The notes under the pieces are model-generated. The model made no database searches, was not told the origin of the DNA, and saw only the letters and a list, made by a program, of their open reading frames with translations. From Methanobacteriota archaeon (GTDB lineage: Archaea > Halobacteriota > Methanomicrobia > Methanomicrobiales > Methanomicrobiaceae), in contig JAENYT010000015.1 of NCBI GenBank assembly GCA_016841665.1, positions 1 to 35,684 of the forward strand: DNA of 35,684 nucleotides, in the 5' to 3' direction. Each line of letters begins with the position of its first letter. Positions within the stretch are counted from its first letter, which is position 1. Positions 26,764-35,037 of this stretch are shown one piece after another. Made by a program: the position numbers and the translations under genes.

Positions 26764-28023
26764 TTATGGAATATAGTACCAAGGAGTATCGATTAATAGT
26801 AATCCTGCTCTTCTAGAGCCTTCTTTGGCCGTCCCAAAATCTCCTGTATCATGTTTTGTAAATGCTACTGCATCCTGACGATCGTATGTTTCGACTCCAG
26901 CAATGCCAATACCAACCGCCACGTTGTATGTTCCAGTATTGAGCCATTTTGTCGGCAATTTTACTCGGACACAATAGTTACCTGGGGGTCTTTCATCAAA
27001 TAAATTAGGATTTAAATCTGTGTCTGCGGTTGAAAAAATATGATATCCATCTTGATTACTAATTATACAGGCTACGTGAAATCCTATTACTTTCTCATTC
27101 AATATGTATTTAATCTCAAGTGTCGGATCTATGTGACTTGGAAAGTCTGAAGTCACATTTCCTTCATCATCCATCAAAGCTACCTGAAAAATCTGACCTT
27201 TGTATTCATTATTAGGAGAAAATCTTTTTTGACTTGACTTTTGGGATAAATTATCTAAATATTGATTAATAATGTCATTTGGATGCCCAATTAATTGAAT
27301 TTTTCCTGAATTTAATAAAATACACGATGTACAAAGTTTATTGACTGCACCCATATTATGACTCACAAACAGCACAGTCCTCCCGCCTTCAGCAACCTCT
27401 CCCATCTTCCCCAGACACTTCTTTTGAAACGCAGCATCCCCAACCGCAAGCACTTCATCCACAACCAATATTTCCGGGTCAAGGTTCGCCGCCACCGAGA
27501 AGGCCAGCCGCACCTGCATTCCGCTTGAATACCGCTTCACTGGGGTGTCCAGAAACTTCTCGACGCCCGAGAACTTCACAATCTCGTCGAACTTATCGTC
27601 GATCTCTTTCTTCTTCATGCCGAGGATGGCCCCGTTGAAGTAGATGTTCTCCCGGCCGGTGAGCTCGGGGTGGAAGCCGGTGCCGACCTCGAGGAGCGAG
27701 CCGACCCGGCCCTTGAGGCGGATCTCGCCTTCGGTGGGGGTGGTGATGCGGGAGAGGATCTTGAGGAGGGTGCTTTTGCCGGCGCCGTTTCTGCCGATGA
27801 TGCCCACGACTTCGCCCTGTTCGACCTCGAAGTTGATGTCCTTCAGGGCCCAGAATGTATCCTGCTGGGATCGTATGCTGTTCAGGCTTTTGATGGGGGA
27901 GCGGATGGCGTTGGTAAAACTCTCCGAAAAGGTCTTGTAGGTCCGGTCCATCCCGATGTTGTACTGTTTCGAGATATTCTTGACCTGGATGATCGGTTCT
28001 TCGTTTCTCTTTGTTGCTGTCAT
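26764..28023 (-). CDS. wzt: Wzt-type polysaccharide ABC exporter ATPase with C-terminal recognition domain
   Basis: The 419-residue protein has an ABC ATPase domain at residues 12-245: Walker A GRNGAGKST (77-85), signature YSSGMQ (165-170), Walker B LVVDE (186-190) and the switch histidine in FVSHNMG (His222). From about residue 265 a beta-rich Wzt_C-like domain follows (QVALMDDEGNVTSDFP, YHIFSTADTDLNPNLF, GTYNVAVGIGIAGVETYDRQ), which in this family binds the glycan to be exported. Composition is GC-rich up to about codon 222 and AT-rich afterwards. The start abuts the wzm stop without a gap, so subunits are cotranslated. It would energise export of the polymer made by the downstream genes. 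Confidence 0.93.
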   Translation of the reverse strand: MTATKRNEEPIIQVKNISKQYNIGMDRTYKTFSESFTNAIRSPIKSLNSIRSQQDTFWALKDINFEVEQGEVVGIIGRNGAGKSTLLKILSRITTPTEGEIRLKGRVGSLLEVGTGFHPELTGRENIYFNGAILGMKKKEIDDKFDEIVKFSGVEKFLDTPVKRYSSGMQVRLAFSVAANLDPEILVVDEVLAVGDAAFQKKCLGKMGEVAEGGRTVLFVSHNMGAVNKLCTSCILLNSGKIQLIGHPNDIINQYLDNLSQKSSQKRFSPNNEYKGQIFQVALMDDEGNVTSDFPSHIDPTLEIKYILNEKVIGFHVACIISNQDGYHIFSTADTDLNPNLFDERPPGNYCVRVKLPTKWLNTGTYNVAVGIGIAGVETYDRQDAVAFTKHDTGDFGTAKEGSRRAGLLLIDTPWYYIP

Positions 28024-28860
28024 TTACACCAGATCCGCGAGGTATTTCTCGGTTCGTTTCAGGTAGAGAATTCCTGTAATGAACAGTACGAGCGTGAGCG
28101 CGACGGCGATGCCGAGCCCGTGCCAGTCGATCGGCGTATATCCGAGCAGGCATGCACGGTGCGCATTGATAAGGCCGGTCAGGGGGTTTAAGTAGAGCAG
28201 CCATCGCAGGTTTTCGCCCACGATGGCCGCCGGGTAGATCACGGGGGAGACGAACAGCAGCAGCTGGATGAAGAACGGCAGGACGAATTTCACATCGCGG
28301 TATTTGACGCATATCGAGGAGAGCCAGAACCCGAGCCCGGATGCGAGCAGGAATGTCACGAACAGGATCGCCGGGAGCAGCAGGATGGTGAGGTTCGGGA
28401 CGAACATGTAGTAGACCATCATGAGACCGAGGATGCTCAGGGCGATGAGATAGTCCACGATCCCTGCGATGCAGGGGGCGGTGGGGATGAAGAGCCGCGG
28501 CATGTAGACTTTTGAGAGGAGCGGCGCGTTGCCCACCAGACTGTTGCCCGACTGGGTGAGGGCGACGGAGAAGTAGGTCCACAGCAGCAGGCCCGAGTAG
28601 GAGAAGATCGGGTAGGGAATTCCTTCGGAAGGCATGCTCGCCAGCCCCCCGAAGATGAGGGTGAAGACGATCATGGTAAAGAACGGCTGCAGCACCGCCC
28701 AGCCGGCGCCCATAATCGTCTGCTTGTAGCGAATCTTGATCTCCCGGAGCGCGAGGAAAAACAGCAGCTCCCTGTACTCCAGCATCTCCTGCCAGTTGAT
28801 ATTGAGAAACCCGTAGCTTGGTTTGATGACCAGCTCGTAGTTGGATTGGGCGTCTGTCAT
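28024..28860 (-). CDS. wzm: Wzm-type polysaccharide ABC exporter permease
   Basis: The 278-residue ABC-2 permease has a cytoplasmic N-terminus (LVIKPSYGFLNINWQEMLEY) with the conserved KIRYKQTIMGAGWAVLQPF coupling segment, and about six membrane helices (FTMIVFTLIFGGLA, LLLWTYFSVAL, IALSILGLMMVYYMF, LTILLLPAILFVTFLLAS, FFIQLLLFVSPVIYPAAIV and GIAVALTLVLFITGILYL). NPLTGLINAHRACLLG is a further typical segment. With Wzt it forms the pore for undecaprenyl- or dolichyl-linked polysaccharide. It is the first gene of the eight-gene leftward operon ending at 20657. GC-rich, like the chromosomal flanks. Confidence 0.93.
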   Translation of the reverse strand: MTDAQSNYELVIKPSYGFLNINWQEMLEYRELLFFLALREIKIRYKQTIMGAGWAVLQPFFTMIVFTLIFGGLASMPSEGIPYPIFSYSGLLLWTYFSVALTQSGNSLVGNAPLLSKVYMPRLFIPTAPCIAGIVDYLIALSILGLMMVYYMFVPNLTILLLPAILFVTFLLASGLGFWLSSICVKYRDVKFVLPFFIQLLLFVSPVIYPAAIVGENLRWLLYLNPLTGLINAHRACLLGYTPIDWHGLGIAVALTLVLFITGILYLKRTEKYLADLV

Positions 28861-28947
28861 GTGATATCGGTGGTTATGGTGGCGGTATGATGGTGAAGTG
28901 TCTCGAGATTTTCGAGGATATTACGTAATGTTTCTCTCAGAGCTTTC

Positions 28948-28957
28948 TATTATTTTT
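28948..28957 (-). promoter_or_regulatory. Possible TATA element for the wzm operon
   Basis: Read leftwards this stretch is AAAATAATAG, the most AT-rich segment of the 179-base gap between galU and wzm. It predicts a leader of around 65 bases. A short CTCGA/TCGAG hairpin at 28902-28916 would fall in that leader. Confidence 0.3.
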
Positions 28958-29039
28958 GTTTCCGGTGCTCGGGAATCCTCTCAGTGAGATGAAAGATGAA
29001 TGGCGATGAATCCCGCGCAGCCGGTGACCAGCGCTCTCA

Positions 29040-29903
29040 TCATTTCACCAGAGATTTCAGGTGTTCCAGAAGATTCTCGCGCAGTTCAGGATTATTCAGG
29101 GCAAACTCCACAATTGCCTGCACGTACCCGACCTGGTCGCCGGTATCGTATCGCCTCCCGTGGAATGAGAAGCCGTAGACCTTCTGGAAGCCCTTGAGCA
29201 GGCGGATGCCGTCGGTGAGCTGCACCTCGTTGCCCGCGCCGCGCTTGGTCTGCTTGATGCAGTCGAAGATCTCGGGGGTGAGGACGTAGCGGCCGATGGC
29301 GCCCATGTTGGAGGGGGCCTGCTCGAGGGGGGGTTTTTCCACGATGTCCTCCAGCGTGCAGAGGCCGTCTTCCACCGGCTTTCCCTTGATGATGCCGTAG
29401 CTGCTCACCTTGTGGTCCGGCACCTGCTCCACGGCGAGCACCGAGCACCGGTACTTCTGGAAGACGTTGATGAGCTGGCGGGTGCAGGGCACGTCGTTGA
29501 CGATGATGTCGTCGCCGAGGAGTATGGCGAAGGGGTCGTCGCCGACGTGCTTCTCCGCCCGCAGGACCGCATCGCCGAGGCCCTTCGGCTCCTTCTGGCG
29601 GATATAGTGGATGTCCACCATGGAGGAGATGTCCTGGATCTGCTTGAGGAGGGCTTCCTTGTGGTGCTGCTGCAGGTGCATCTCCAGCTCGGGTGAGTTG
29701 TCGAAGTAGTCCTCGATGGCCCGCTTGCCCCGCCCGGTGATGATGAGGATGTCGTCGATGCCGGAGGCGATGGCCTCCTCGACGACGTACTGGATGACCG
29801 GGCGGTCGATCAGGGGGAGCATCTCCTTGGGCATCGATTTGGTGGCCGGCAAAAAGCGGGTGCCCAGGCCCGCCGCCGGGATGACTGCTTTTTTGACTTC
29901 CAT
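29040..29903 (-). CDS. galU: UTP-glucose-1-phosphate uridylyltransferase
   Basis: The 287-residue enzyme makes UDP-glucose from UTP and glucose 1-phosphate. The start KKAVIPAAGLGTRFLPATKS followed by MPKEMLPLIDRPVIQYVVEE is diagnostic for GalU. Further landmarks are EPKGLGDAVLRAEKHVGDDP, FAILLGDDIIV, DIVEKPPLEQAPSNMGAIGR and QLTDGIRLL. Length and motifs are normal. It lies one base after ugd, so the two are cotranscribed, and together they would turn glucose 1-phosphate into UDP-glucuronate for the glycan locus. It is the last gene of the rightmost leftward group. Confidence 0.95.
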   Translation of the reverse strand: MEVKKAVIPAAGLGTRFLPATKSMPKEMLPLIDRPVIQYVVEEAIASGIDDILIITGRGKRAIEDYFDNSPELEMHLQQHHKEALLKQIQDISSMVDIHYIRQKEPKGLGDAVLRAEKHVGDDPFAILLGDDIIVNDVPCTRQLINVFQKYRCSVLAVEQVPDHKVSSYGIIKGKPVEDGLCTLEDIVEKPPLEQAPSNMGAIGRYVLTPEIFDCIKQTKRGAGNEVQLTDGIRLLKGFQKVYGFSFHGRRYDTGDQVGYVQAIVEFALNNPELRENLLEHLKSLVK

Positions 29904-29904
29904 T

Positions 29905-31173
29905 TTACCAGCACACTCCTTCGTAGACTGCTGCTTTCTTCTTTGCCTTCTCGATGTTCCTTCCGTCGATGACGATCCTGCCGGAATAGTCGAGGTCTTC
30001 GAACTCCTCCCATTCGGTGGCGATTATGGTGGCTTCCGCCTTCAGGGCTTCGGCTGCCGAATCGGCATACCCGATGGCCGGGAAGATGGCTTGTGTTGCG
30101 GTTTCTGCCAGCGGGTCGTAGGCGATGATGCGGGCGCCCTCGGCCAGCAGCGCGCCGATGATGGGGATGGCCCTGCTCTCCCTGATATCGTCGGTGTCCG
30201 GCTTGAAGGCGAGCCCCAGGATCCCGATGGTCTTTCCAGAGAGATCGGGAATATGCTTTTTGAGAAGCTGGATGGTCTTCAGCGGCTGGTGGTCGTTGAC
30301 CCTGATGACCGATCGGAGAAGGTCCACCTCTTCTCCGGCGCGCTGTGCGTGGGCTATCAGGGCCTTCACGTCCTTGGGAAAGCACGATCCGCCGAAACCG
30401 ATGCCCGATCGGAAGAATGCCGGATTAATCCGGGTATCAAGACCGACACCCTCGAAGACCTCTTCGGTATCGATTCCAAGATTCTTGCAGAGGTTGCCGA
30501 TCTCGTTGGCGAAACTGATTTTGGTGGCGAGGAAGGCGTTGCTGGTGTACTTGATCATCTCTGCGGTTTTAATCGCCGTGGCAAGATTCGGGCAGGAAAA
30601 GGTCGTGTAGAGTTCTTCCAGTACGGCGCGTGTCTTCTCGTCGCCGGTCCCGTACACGATGCGATCGGGGTTCATGAAGTCCCGGACCGCAACCCCTTCG
30701 CGTAAAAATTCAGGGTTGGACCCGAGGCCGAAGTCTACAAACGCGCGCTTCTCCGAGGTTTCCTCGAGTATTGGCTTTACCACCTGCTCCGTGGTGCCGG
30801 GAAGCACGGTGCTCTTCACGATGACGGTGTGTCTCCCCTCCTTGCTCCGGAGTGCAGTCCCGAGATCGCTGCTCGCCGCACGGATGTACTTCAGGTCGAT
30901 TGCCCCCTCGTCGTCGGAGGGGGTCCCCACGCAGAGGAAGGTTACATCGGTTGTGTGTATTGCCTCAAGATAGTCGGTGGTTGCGGCAATGCGTGATCGA
31001 TTGCCGGCGAGCATATCCTCGAGGCCCAGTTCGTAGATGGGCGATCTTGCCTCATTGATAGCGGCAATTTTTTGCGCATCGATATCGAGAAAGGTGACCT
31101 CATTGCCCAGCTCGGCAAAACAGGTGCCCGTCACCATGCCCACGTAGCCGCTTCCGATTATGGAGATTTTCAT
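29905..31173 (-). CDS. ugd: UDP-glucose 6-dehydrogenase
   Basis: This 422-residue enzyme oxidises UDP-glucose to UDP-glucuronate in two NAD-dependent steps. The NAD-binding motif is IIGSGYVGMVTGTCFAELG at the N-terminus; FLCVGTPSDDEGAIDL, KSTVLPGTTEQVV and NPEFLREGVAVRDFMNPDRI are typical, the catalytic cysteine is Cys264 in GFGGSCFPKDVKAL, and the C-terminal UDP-binding domain contains GLAFKPDTDDIRES. The UDP-N-acetylglucosamine and UDP-mannosaminuronate dehydrogenases look similar, but the neighbouring galU favours UDP-glucose. An AT-richer stretch near 31225-31245 may contain its promoter. Confidence 0.9.
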   Translation of the reverse strand: MKISIIGSGYVGMVTGTCFAELGNEVTFLDIDAQKIAAINEARSPIYELGLEDMLAGNRSRIAATTDYLEAIHTTDVTFLCVGTPSDDEGAIDLKYIRAASSDLGTALRSKEGRHTVIVKSTVLPGTTEQVVKPILEETSEKRAFVDFGLGSNPEFLREGVAVRDFMNPDRIVYGTGDEKTRAVLEELYTTFSCPNLATAIKTAEMIKYTSNAFLATKISFANEIGNLCKNLGIDTEEVFEGVGLDTRINPAFFRSGIGFGGSCFPKDVKALIAHAQRAGEEVDLLRSVIRVNDHQPLKTIQLLKKHIPDLSGKTIGILGLAFKPDTDDIRESRAIPIIGALLAEGARIIAYDPLAETATQAIFPAIGYADSAAEALKAEATIIATEWEEFEDLDYSGRIVIDGRNIEKAKKKAAVYEGVCW

Positions 31174-31358
31174 GGTTTCACTCGATTTGGTGGATAGAGG
31201 GATCGACAGTGTGGTGATCGAGCATGACTTTGTATTCTTTCATATTTAGAGGTGCGCTCCATATGCGCCTGGTGAATGTATGCACATGACGTATTGATGG
31301 CGTCGTGATACGGGACACCGGTGAACTTCACGGTCTTCCATCTTTCAACCATCATGGC

Positions 31359-32711
31359 TCATTTCCGGTCGAAATCATCCTCAAACCGCACTACATCGTC
31401 CTCTCCCACGTACTCCCCGATCTGCACCTCGATGAGCTCGAGGGGGAGCATGCCCGGGTTCTCCAGCCGGTGCATCACGCCGGCGGGGACGTAGGTGCTC
31501 TCGCCGTTGTGGAGCAGGGTCTCCTGGCCGTCGATGGTCACCAGCGCCGTGCCTGCCACGACCACCCAGTGCTCGCTTCGGTGGTGGTGCATCTGCAGGC
31601 TGAGGCGCTTCTGTGGCGGGACGGAGATACGCTTGATCTTGTAGCGCTCTTCTGTCTCCAGGCAGGTGTAGGAGCCCCAGGGGCGGTAGACGGTGGTGTG
31701 CACGTGCGCCCGCTCGTCGCCGGCGTCTCTGAGCGCCTGGACGACCTGGCCCACGTTCTGCGACTCCTCCCGGGGGCAGATGAGGAGAGCGTCCTTGGTG
31801 TCGATGACGGCCATGTCGTGGACGCCGATCGTGGCCACCAGCCGGTCGCTGATGATCAGGTTGTCGGTCGAGGAGAGCCCGATGTACTCCCCCTGCACGG
31901 CATTCTCATCGTCGCCGTTCTTCATCACCTGGTAGAGGGAGTCGAAGCTGCCAAGATCGTTCCACGGGGCGTTCAAGGCCACCACCGCTGCTTTGTCGGT
32001 CTTCTCCATGATCCCGTAGTCGACGGAGATCTTCGGCACGCTCGCGAAGGCCTCGTCGACGGGGTGGGTGAAGGCCTCGACAATGTCAGGGGCGAATGTT
32101 TCGCATTCCCCGAAGAAAAGGTCCGAATTGAAGAGAAACATCCCGCTGTTCCAGAAGTATCCATCGTTCACGTAAGCGGCGGCGGTCTCGAAGTCGGGCT
32201 TCTCCACGAACTTTTCCACCGCAAACCCGTCCCCGAGATCCTTGCCGGGCTTGATGTAGCCGTAGCCGGTGTGGGGGTGGGTGGGGACGATCCCGAAGGT
32301 GATTAGGTGGCGCTCGGCGAGCCCATCTGCCCGCTCGATGGCGTTCAGGTACCCTTCAGTGGTGTCAACGAGGTGATCGGAGGGGAGCACGACCACGTTC
32401 GAGGGGCCGAACTTCTCGACGATCGCGGCGATGCCAAAGTAGATGGCGGGGAGGGTGTTTTTCCCCTCCGGCTCGACGAGGACCGTGCACGTCTCGCAGA
32501 TGGTCTCCGTCTGGTCTTTGACCAGGAACCGGTGCTTTTCGTTGGTGACGATGAAGATGTCCTGCGGGGCGGAATGGAGGAGGGCGCGTTTGACCGTCTT
32601 TTGAAAGAGCGATTCGTTGTTGAAGAGCGGGATGAATTGTTTGGGAAAGAGCTCGCGGCTTAAGGGAAAGAGCCGCGTCCCGATCCCTCCGGCAAGAATC
32701 AGTGTTTTCAT
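31359..32711 (-). CDS. manC: Mannose-1-phosphate guanylyltransferase / mannose-6-phosphate isomerase
   Basis: ATG 32711 (MKTLILAGGIGTRLFPLSRE) is the family start; an in-frame start five codons earlier is unlikely. The 450-residue protein has a GDP-mannose pyrophosphorylase domain (LFPKQFIPLFNNESLFQKTV, VVLPSDHLVDTTEGYL, GYGYIKPG, FVEKPDFETA, YFWNSGMFLF) and a C-terminal cupin, from about residue 345, typical of type II phosphomannose isomerases (RPWGSYTCLETEERYKIKRI, HHHRSEHWVVVAGTA, YVPAGVMHRLENPG). It would provide GDP-mannose and interconvert fructose 6-phosphate and mannose 6-phosphate. The latter is a possible precursor for the nonulosonic acid made at 22856-25688. Confidence 0.93.
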   Translation of the reverse strand: MKTLILAGGIGTRLFPLSRELFPKQFIPLFNNESLFQKTVKRALLHSAPQDIFIVTNEKHRFLVKDQTETICETCTVLVEPEGKNTLPAIYFGIAAIVEKFGPSNVVVLPSDHLVDTTEGYLNAIERADGLAERHLITFGIVPTHPHTGYGYIKPGKDLGDGFAVEKFVEKPDFETAAAYVNDGYFWNSGMFLFNSDLFFGECETFAPDIVEAFTHPVDEAFASVPKISVDYGIMEKTDKAAVVALNAPWNDLGSFDSLYQVMKNGDDENAVQGEYIGLSSTDNLIISDRLVATIGVHDMAVIDTKDALLICPREESQNVGQVVQALRDAGDERAHVHTTVYRPWGSYTCLETEERYKIKRISVPPQKRLSLQMHHHRSEHWVVVAGTALVTIDGQETLLHNGESTYVPAGVMHRLENPGMLPLELIEVQIGEYVGEDDVVRFEDDFDRK

Positions 32712-32801
32712 GAATATCTCCGGCATCGTGTGGTATTGCTCGGTATTGTGGTTGTATTGTGCGCGCGATGCTTACAGGCAATTGATTGGCCCGAAGGCAT
32801 C

Positions 32802-33728
32802 TTATGCGCTTCGAAACGACCTGACGGTCTCCTCCAGCCCCTCCCGGATCGAATAGGACGGGCTGAAGCCCAGGCGATCCCTCGCCTTCGAGACATCCGC
32901 CATCGAGTGGCGCACATCGCCCGCCCGCGGCGCCTCGTAGACGATCCCCGCCTCGCTGCCAACGATGTCCACCAGTAATGAAGCCAGCTCGTTGAGGCTC
33001 GTCCGCTCGCCCCGGGCGATGTTGAACACCCCTTCGGCGTCGCCCTCCATCCCCCGGAGGTTTGCGGCCACCACGTCTTTCACGAAGATGAAGTCTCTCG
33101 TCTGCTTCCCGTCGCCGAAGATGGTGAGGGGTTTGCCGTCGAGCAGGCGGGAGATGAAGATGGGGATGACCGCCGCGTAGTCGGAGTGGGGGTCCTGCCG
33201 GGGGCCGAAGACGTTGAAAAAGCGCAGGCAGGCAGTCTTCACCCCGTAGAGGTCGGAGAAGATGCGGCAGTAGTACTCGCCGGTCAGCTTGGAGACCGCG
33301 TAGGGGGAGAGGGGCTCGGGGAGCATGGTCTCGGTCTTGGGAAAGGTGGGGTTGTTGCCGTAGAGCGCCGCTGTGGAGGCGAACACCACTTTGCGCACTG
33401 CGTGCTCGCGTGATGCCATCAGCAGATTGAGGGTCCCCCCGATGTTCACCTCGTGAGCACGGCGGGGCTCCTCCACCGATTGCTGTACCGAGGTGAGGGC
33501 GCCGAGATGGAAGATGCCGTCGATGCCCTCGCAGAGCGAGAGAACAAGATCTTCGTCGGTGAAGGTTCCCTCGACGAAGGTGCACCGATCGGTGTCGAGG
33601 AGGTGCTGGATATTGCGGAGAGTTCCGGAACTGAGATTGTCGAGGATGGTGATCTCGTGCGATCCGGCGAGGGCGTCGGCGAGGTGGGACCCGATGAACC
33701 CTGCGCCGCCGGTGATCAGGTAGTGCAT
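32802..33728 (-). CDS. NAD-dependent UDP-sugar 4-epimerase (GalE/WbpP-like)
   Basis: The 308-residue extended short-chain dehydrogenase shows LITGGAGFIGSHLADAL (residues 4-20) for NAD, VVFASTAALYG with Ser118, and the catalytic pair Tyr143/Lys147 in SPYAVSKLTGEYY. Also visible are RFFNVFGPRQDP and RDFIFVKDVVAANLRG, usual in GalE and WbpP relatives. Substrate could be UDP-glucose, UDP-GlcNAc or the uronate; the sequence alone does not decide. It heads the group galE-like - manC - ugd - galU, although 90 bases separate it from manC, so manC may have its own promoter. Confidence 0.9.
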   Translation of the reverse strand: MHYLITGGAGFIGSHLADALAGSHEITILDNLSSGTLRNIQHLLDTDRCTFVEGTFTDEDLVLSLCEGIDGIFHLGALTSVQQSVEEPRRAHEVNIGGTLNLLMASREHAVRKVVFASTAALYGNNPTFPKTETMLPEPLSPYAVSKLTGEYYCRIFSDLYGVKTACLRFFNVFGPRQDPHSDYAAVIPIFISRLLDGKPLTIFGDGKQTRDFIFVKDVVAANLRGMEGDAEGVFNIARGERTSLNELASLLVDIVGSEAGIVYEAPRAGDVRHSMADVSKARDRLGFSPSYSIREGLEETVRSFRSA

Positions 33729-33818
33729 GGTGTATAATGTGCGGGCCTGAATAACAATGTATCCGAAGAAGAGTATATTTCGGCCTGTACAGGGTATGTG
33801 CAGAGGAAACGGCGAACC

Positions 33819-34271
33819 CTAACGCTCGATATCCCTGATATGCGCTTTTGCCTTCTTGGCCATCTCCTCCTCGCCCTCCAGCGCGGCAACGTCCCGGATG
33901 GCCTCCAGCACGTGCACCGACTCCTCGAGAAAGCTCAGGATGTCGGCGGGGTAGAGATCGATGGCGTACTCCTCGAGCAGGTGCTCGCTGATCTGGCGGT
34001 GGTCGAGGCCCATCTGCCGCAGCTCGATGATCTCGACGGCGAACTTGCGCTCCGGGCACCCGCAGAGGGGCGCCTGCCGGCACTTGCAGTTCAGGAAGGT
34101 GCGGAAAAAATTGAGGAGCTGGGTGCGGAGATTGGGATCGAGGCGCTCGTAGTTGACCGCCCCGGAGACGGCCTCGAGGAAGGCGCCGTGAAAGGCAAAG
34201 TCAGGGATACGGAAACCGGCTGCCTTTTCCAGTTTTTTTGCGTATTTGAAGCGTGCTTTATCTGCGATCAA
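33819..34271 (-). CDS. Small cysteine-cluster archaeal protein of unknown function (150 aa)
   Basis: The likely start is TTG at 34271, which overlaps the upstream TGA (TTGA) and has GGAG 7 bases before it; a longer frame to 34349 lies inside the other gene. The protein contains NCKCRQAPLCGCPERKF, a four-cysteine cluster that probably binds zinc or an iron-sulfur cluster, followed by a helical C-terminus (EYAIDLYPADILSFLEESVH, then an acidic and lysine-rich tail). It resembles a domain found next to or within methanogen helicase-like proteins of unknown function, an impression I cannot verify. Coupled translation with the upstream gene suggests a shared role. Confidence 0.65.
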   Translation of the reverse strand: MIADKARFKYAKKLEKAAGFRIPDFAFHGAFLEAVSGAVNYERLDPNLRTQLLNFFRTFLNCKCRQAPLCGCPERKFAVEIIELRQMGLDHRQISEHLLEEYAIDLYPADILSFLEESVHVLEAIRDVAALEGEEEMAKKAKAHIRDIER

Positions 34272-34897
34272 GATGCGTCTCCGGGTTCCTCGTCGAACTT
34301 CTTGAGTGATTTGAGGGCGTTGCCTATGCTGTCGATCTCGATCAGCCACTCATCAAAGAGGCTCGGGTTGTCCATATCGTCCCGCAGGTAGCGGCCGCAG
34401 CACGATCCCCCGTCGATGACCCGGGCGCCGATCGTCCCGGCGATGTCGAGGGCTTTCTCGATATCCTCATCGACGACGTCCCGACCCTGCTTGACCAGAT
34501 CCTTGATCTCGCCCTCGTAACTATCGTTGAGATACTTTTTGCAGGCCATGAACAGCGCCAGCAGAGGGAGCTGGATCCCCTCGATGATCTCCTCGAGTTC
34601 TCCCTCGGGTGCCCTGCCCATGACGATCTCCTCGACTTCGTTGACCTTGTCGAGGGCCTCCTCGCAGGAAAACCGGTTGTTCTGGTAGAGGCGGATGATT
34701 TTGAGCACCTCGACGTTGATGTCCTCGGTGAAGTTGGCGAGTGCCTGCATGCCCTCCGGCATCTCGTCGCTCTCCGGGTCCTGCTCGAAGTTCATCTCCT
34801 TCAGGGTGGCGATCCAGTTGTCCCAGCGCTCCTGTGTGTAGAAGAGGTAGAACAGCTTCATCGGCTCGGTTTCCTTGCCTTTCTTCTTGCCTGCCAT
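34268..34897 (-). CDS. Archaeal protein of unknown function, DUF2150-like
   Basis: I place the start at ATG 34897 (MAGKKKGKETEPMKLFYLFY), about 25 bases from a TTTTAT element at 34922-34929; ATG at 34909 with GGTGG before it, or ATG at 34861 (MKLFYLFYTQERW), remain possible. The 209-residue product is acidic and mostly helical (NFTEDINVEVLKIIRLYQNN, EEALDKVNEVEEIVM), with DGGSCCGRYLRDDMD carrying two adjacent cysteines near the end. The layout resembles a small euryarchaeal family listed as DUF2150, but this is from memory. It is soluble and lacks a signal peptide. It overlaps the next gene by 4 bases. Confidence 0.65.
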   Translation of the reverse strand: MAGKKKGKETEPMKLFYLFYTQERWDNWIATLKEMNFEQDPESDEMPEGMQALANFTEDINVEVLKIIRLYQNNRFSCEEALDKVNEVEEIVMGRAPEGELEEIIEGIQLPLLALFMACKKYLNDSYEGEIKDLVKQGRDVVDEDIEKALDIAGTIGARVIDGGSCCGRYLRDDMDNPSLFDEWLIEIDSIGNALKSLKKFDEEPGDAS

Positions 34898-34994
34898 TGC
34901 AGTACACATTCTATCCACCCTGATAAAAGAATTGTGTAATATGACCGTTCTGCATGGAAAACCTCAAATAGAATGAAATAAGGCCCGGTTTTGC

Positions 34995-35037
34995 GGCAGG
35001 CTGGCGACGTGAGGACAGGCCCTGCAGCCGGTCTGCC
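34995..35037 (+). ncRNA. Possible structured RNA or leader before the NifX-like gene
   Basis: GGCAGGCTGGC at 34995-35005 pairs along all 11 positions with GCCGGTCTGCC at 35027-35037 when two G-U pairs are allowed. The same arms on the opposite strand would have A-C mismatches, so the plus strand is the plausible RNA. The surrounding 34981-35120 stretch is GC-rich with no convincing gene. Its identity is unknown. Confidence 0.25.

Larger units (their letters stand above)
14184..27360. other. AT-rich glycan-biosynthesis island
   Basis: Sequence to the left of about 14.18 kb and right of about 27.36 kb is clearly GC-rich, while this 13-kb interval is AT-rich throughout, in both coding and non-coding stretches. 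It encodes only glycan-related proteins and one insertion sequence. The left edge falls in the long intergenic region beside the flippase gene, and the right edge falls inside wzt at the end of the ATPase domain. This is the pattern of a serotype-like cassette exchanged by recombination in the conserved flanks. Confidence 0.75.

Noticed and set aside
31170-31355. 61-codon minus-strand frame between manC and ugd, overlapping ugd as ATGA
   Set aside because: The overlap is suggestive, but the predicted peptide is rich in His, Arg and Ser with no fold-like pattern and no clear ribosome-binding site. It may simply be the ugd leader.
32365-34083. 572-codon minus-strand frame across galE-like and manC genes
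   Set aside because: It lies in another frame of two clear genes on the same strand and is rich in Arg, Pro and His without any motif.
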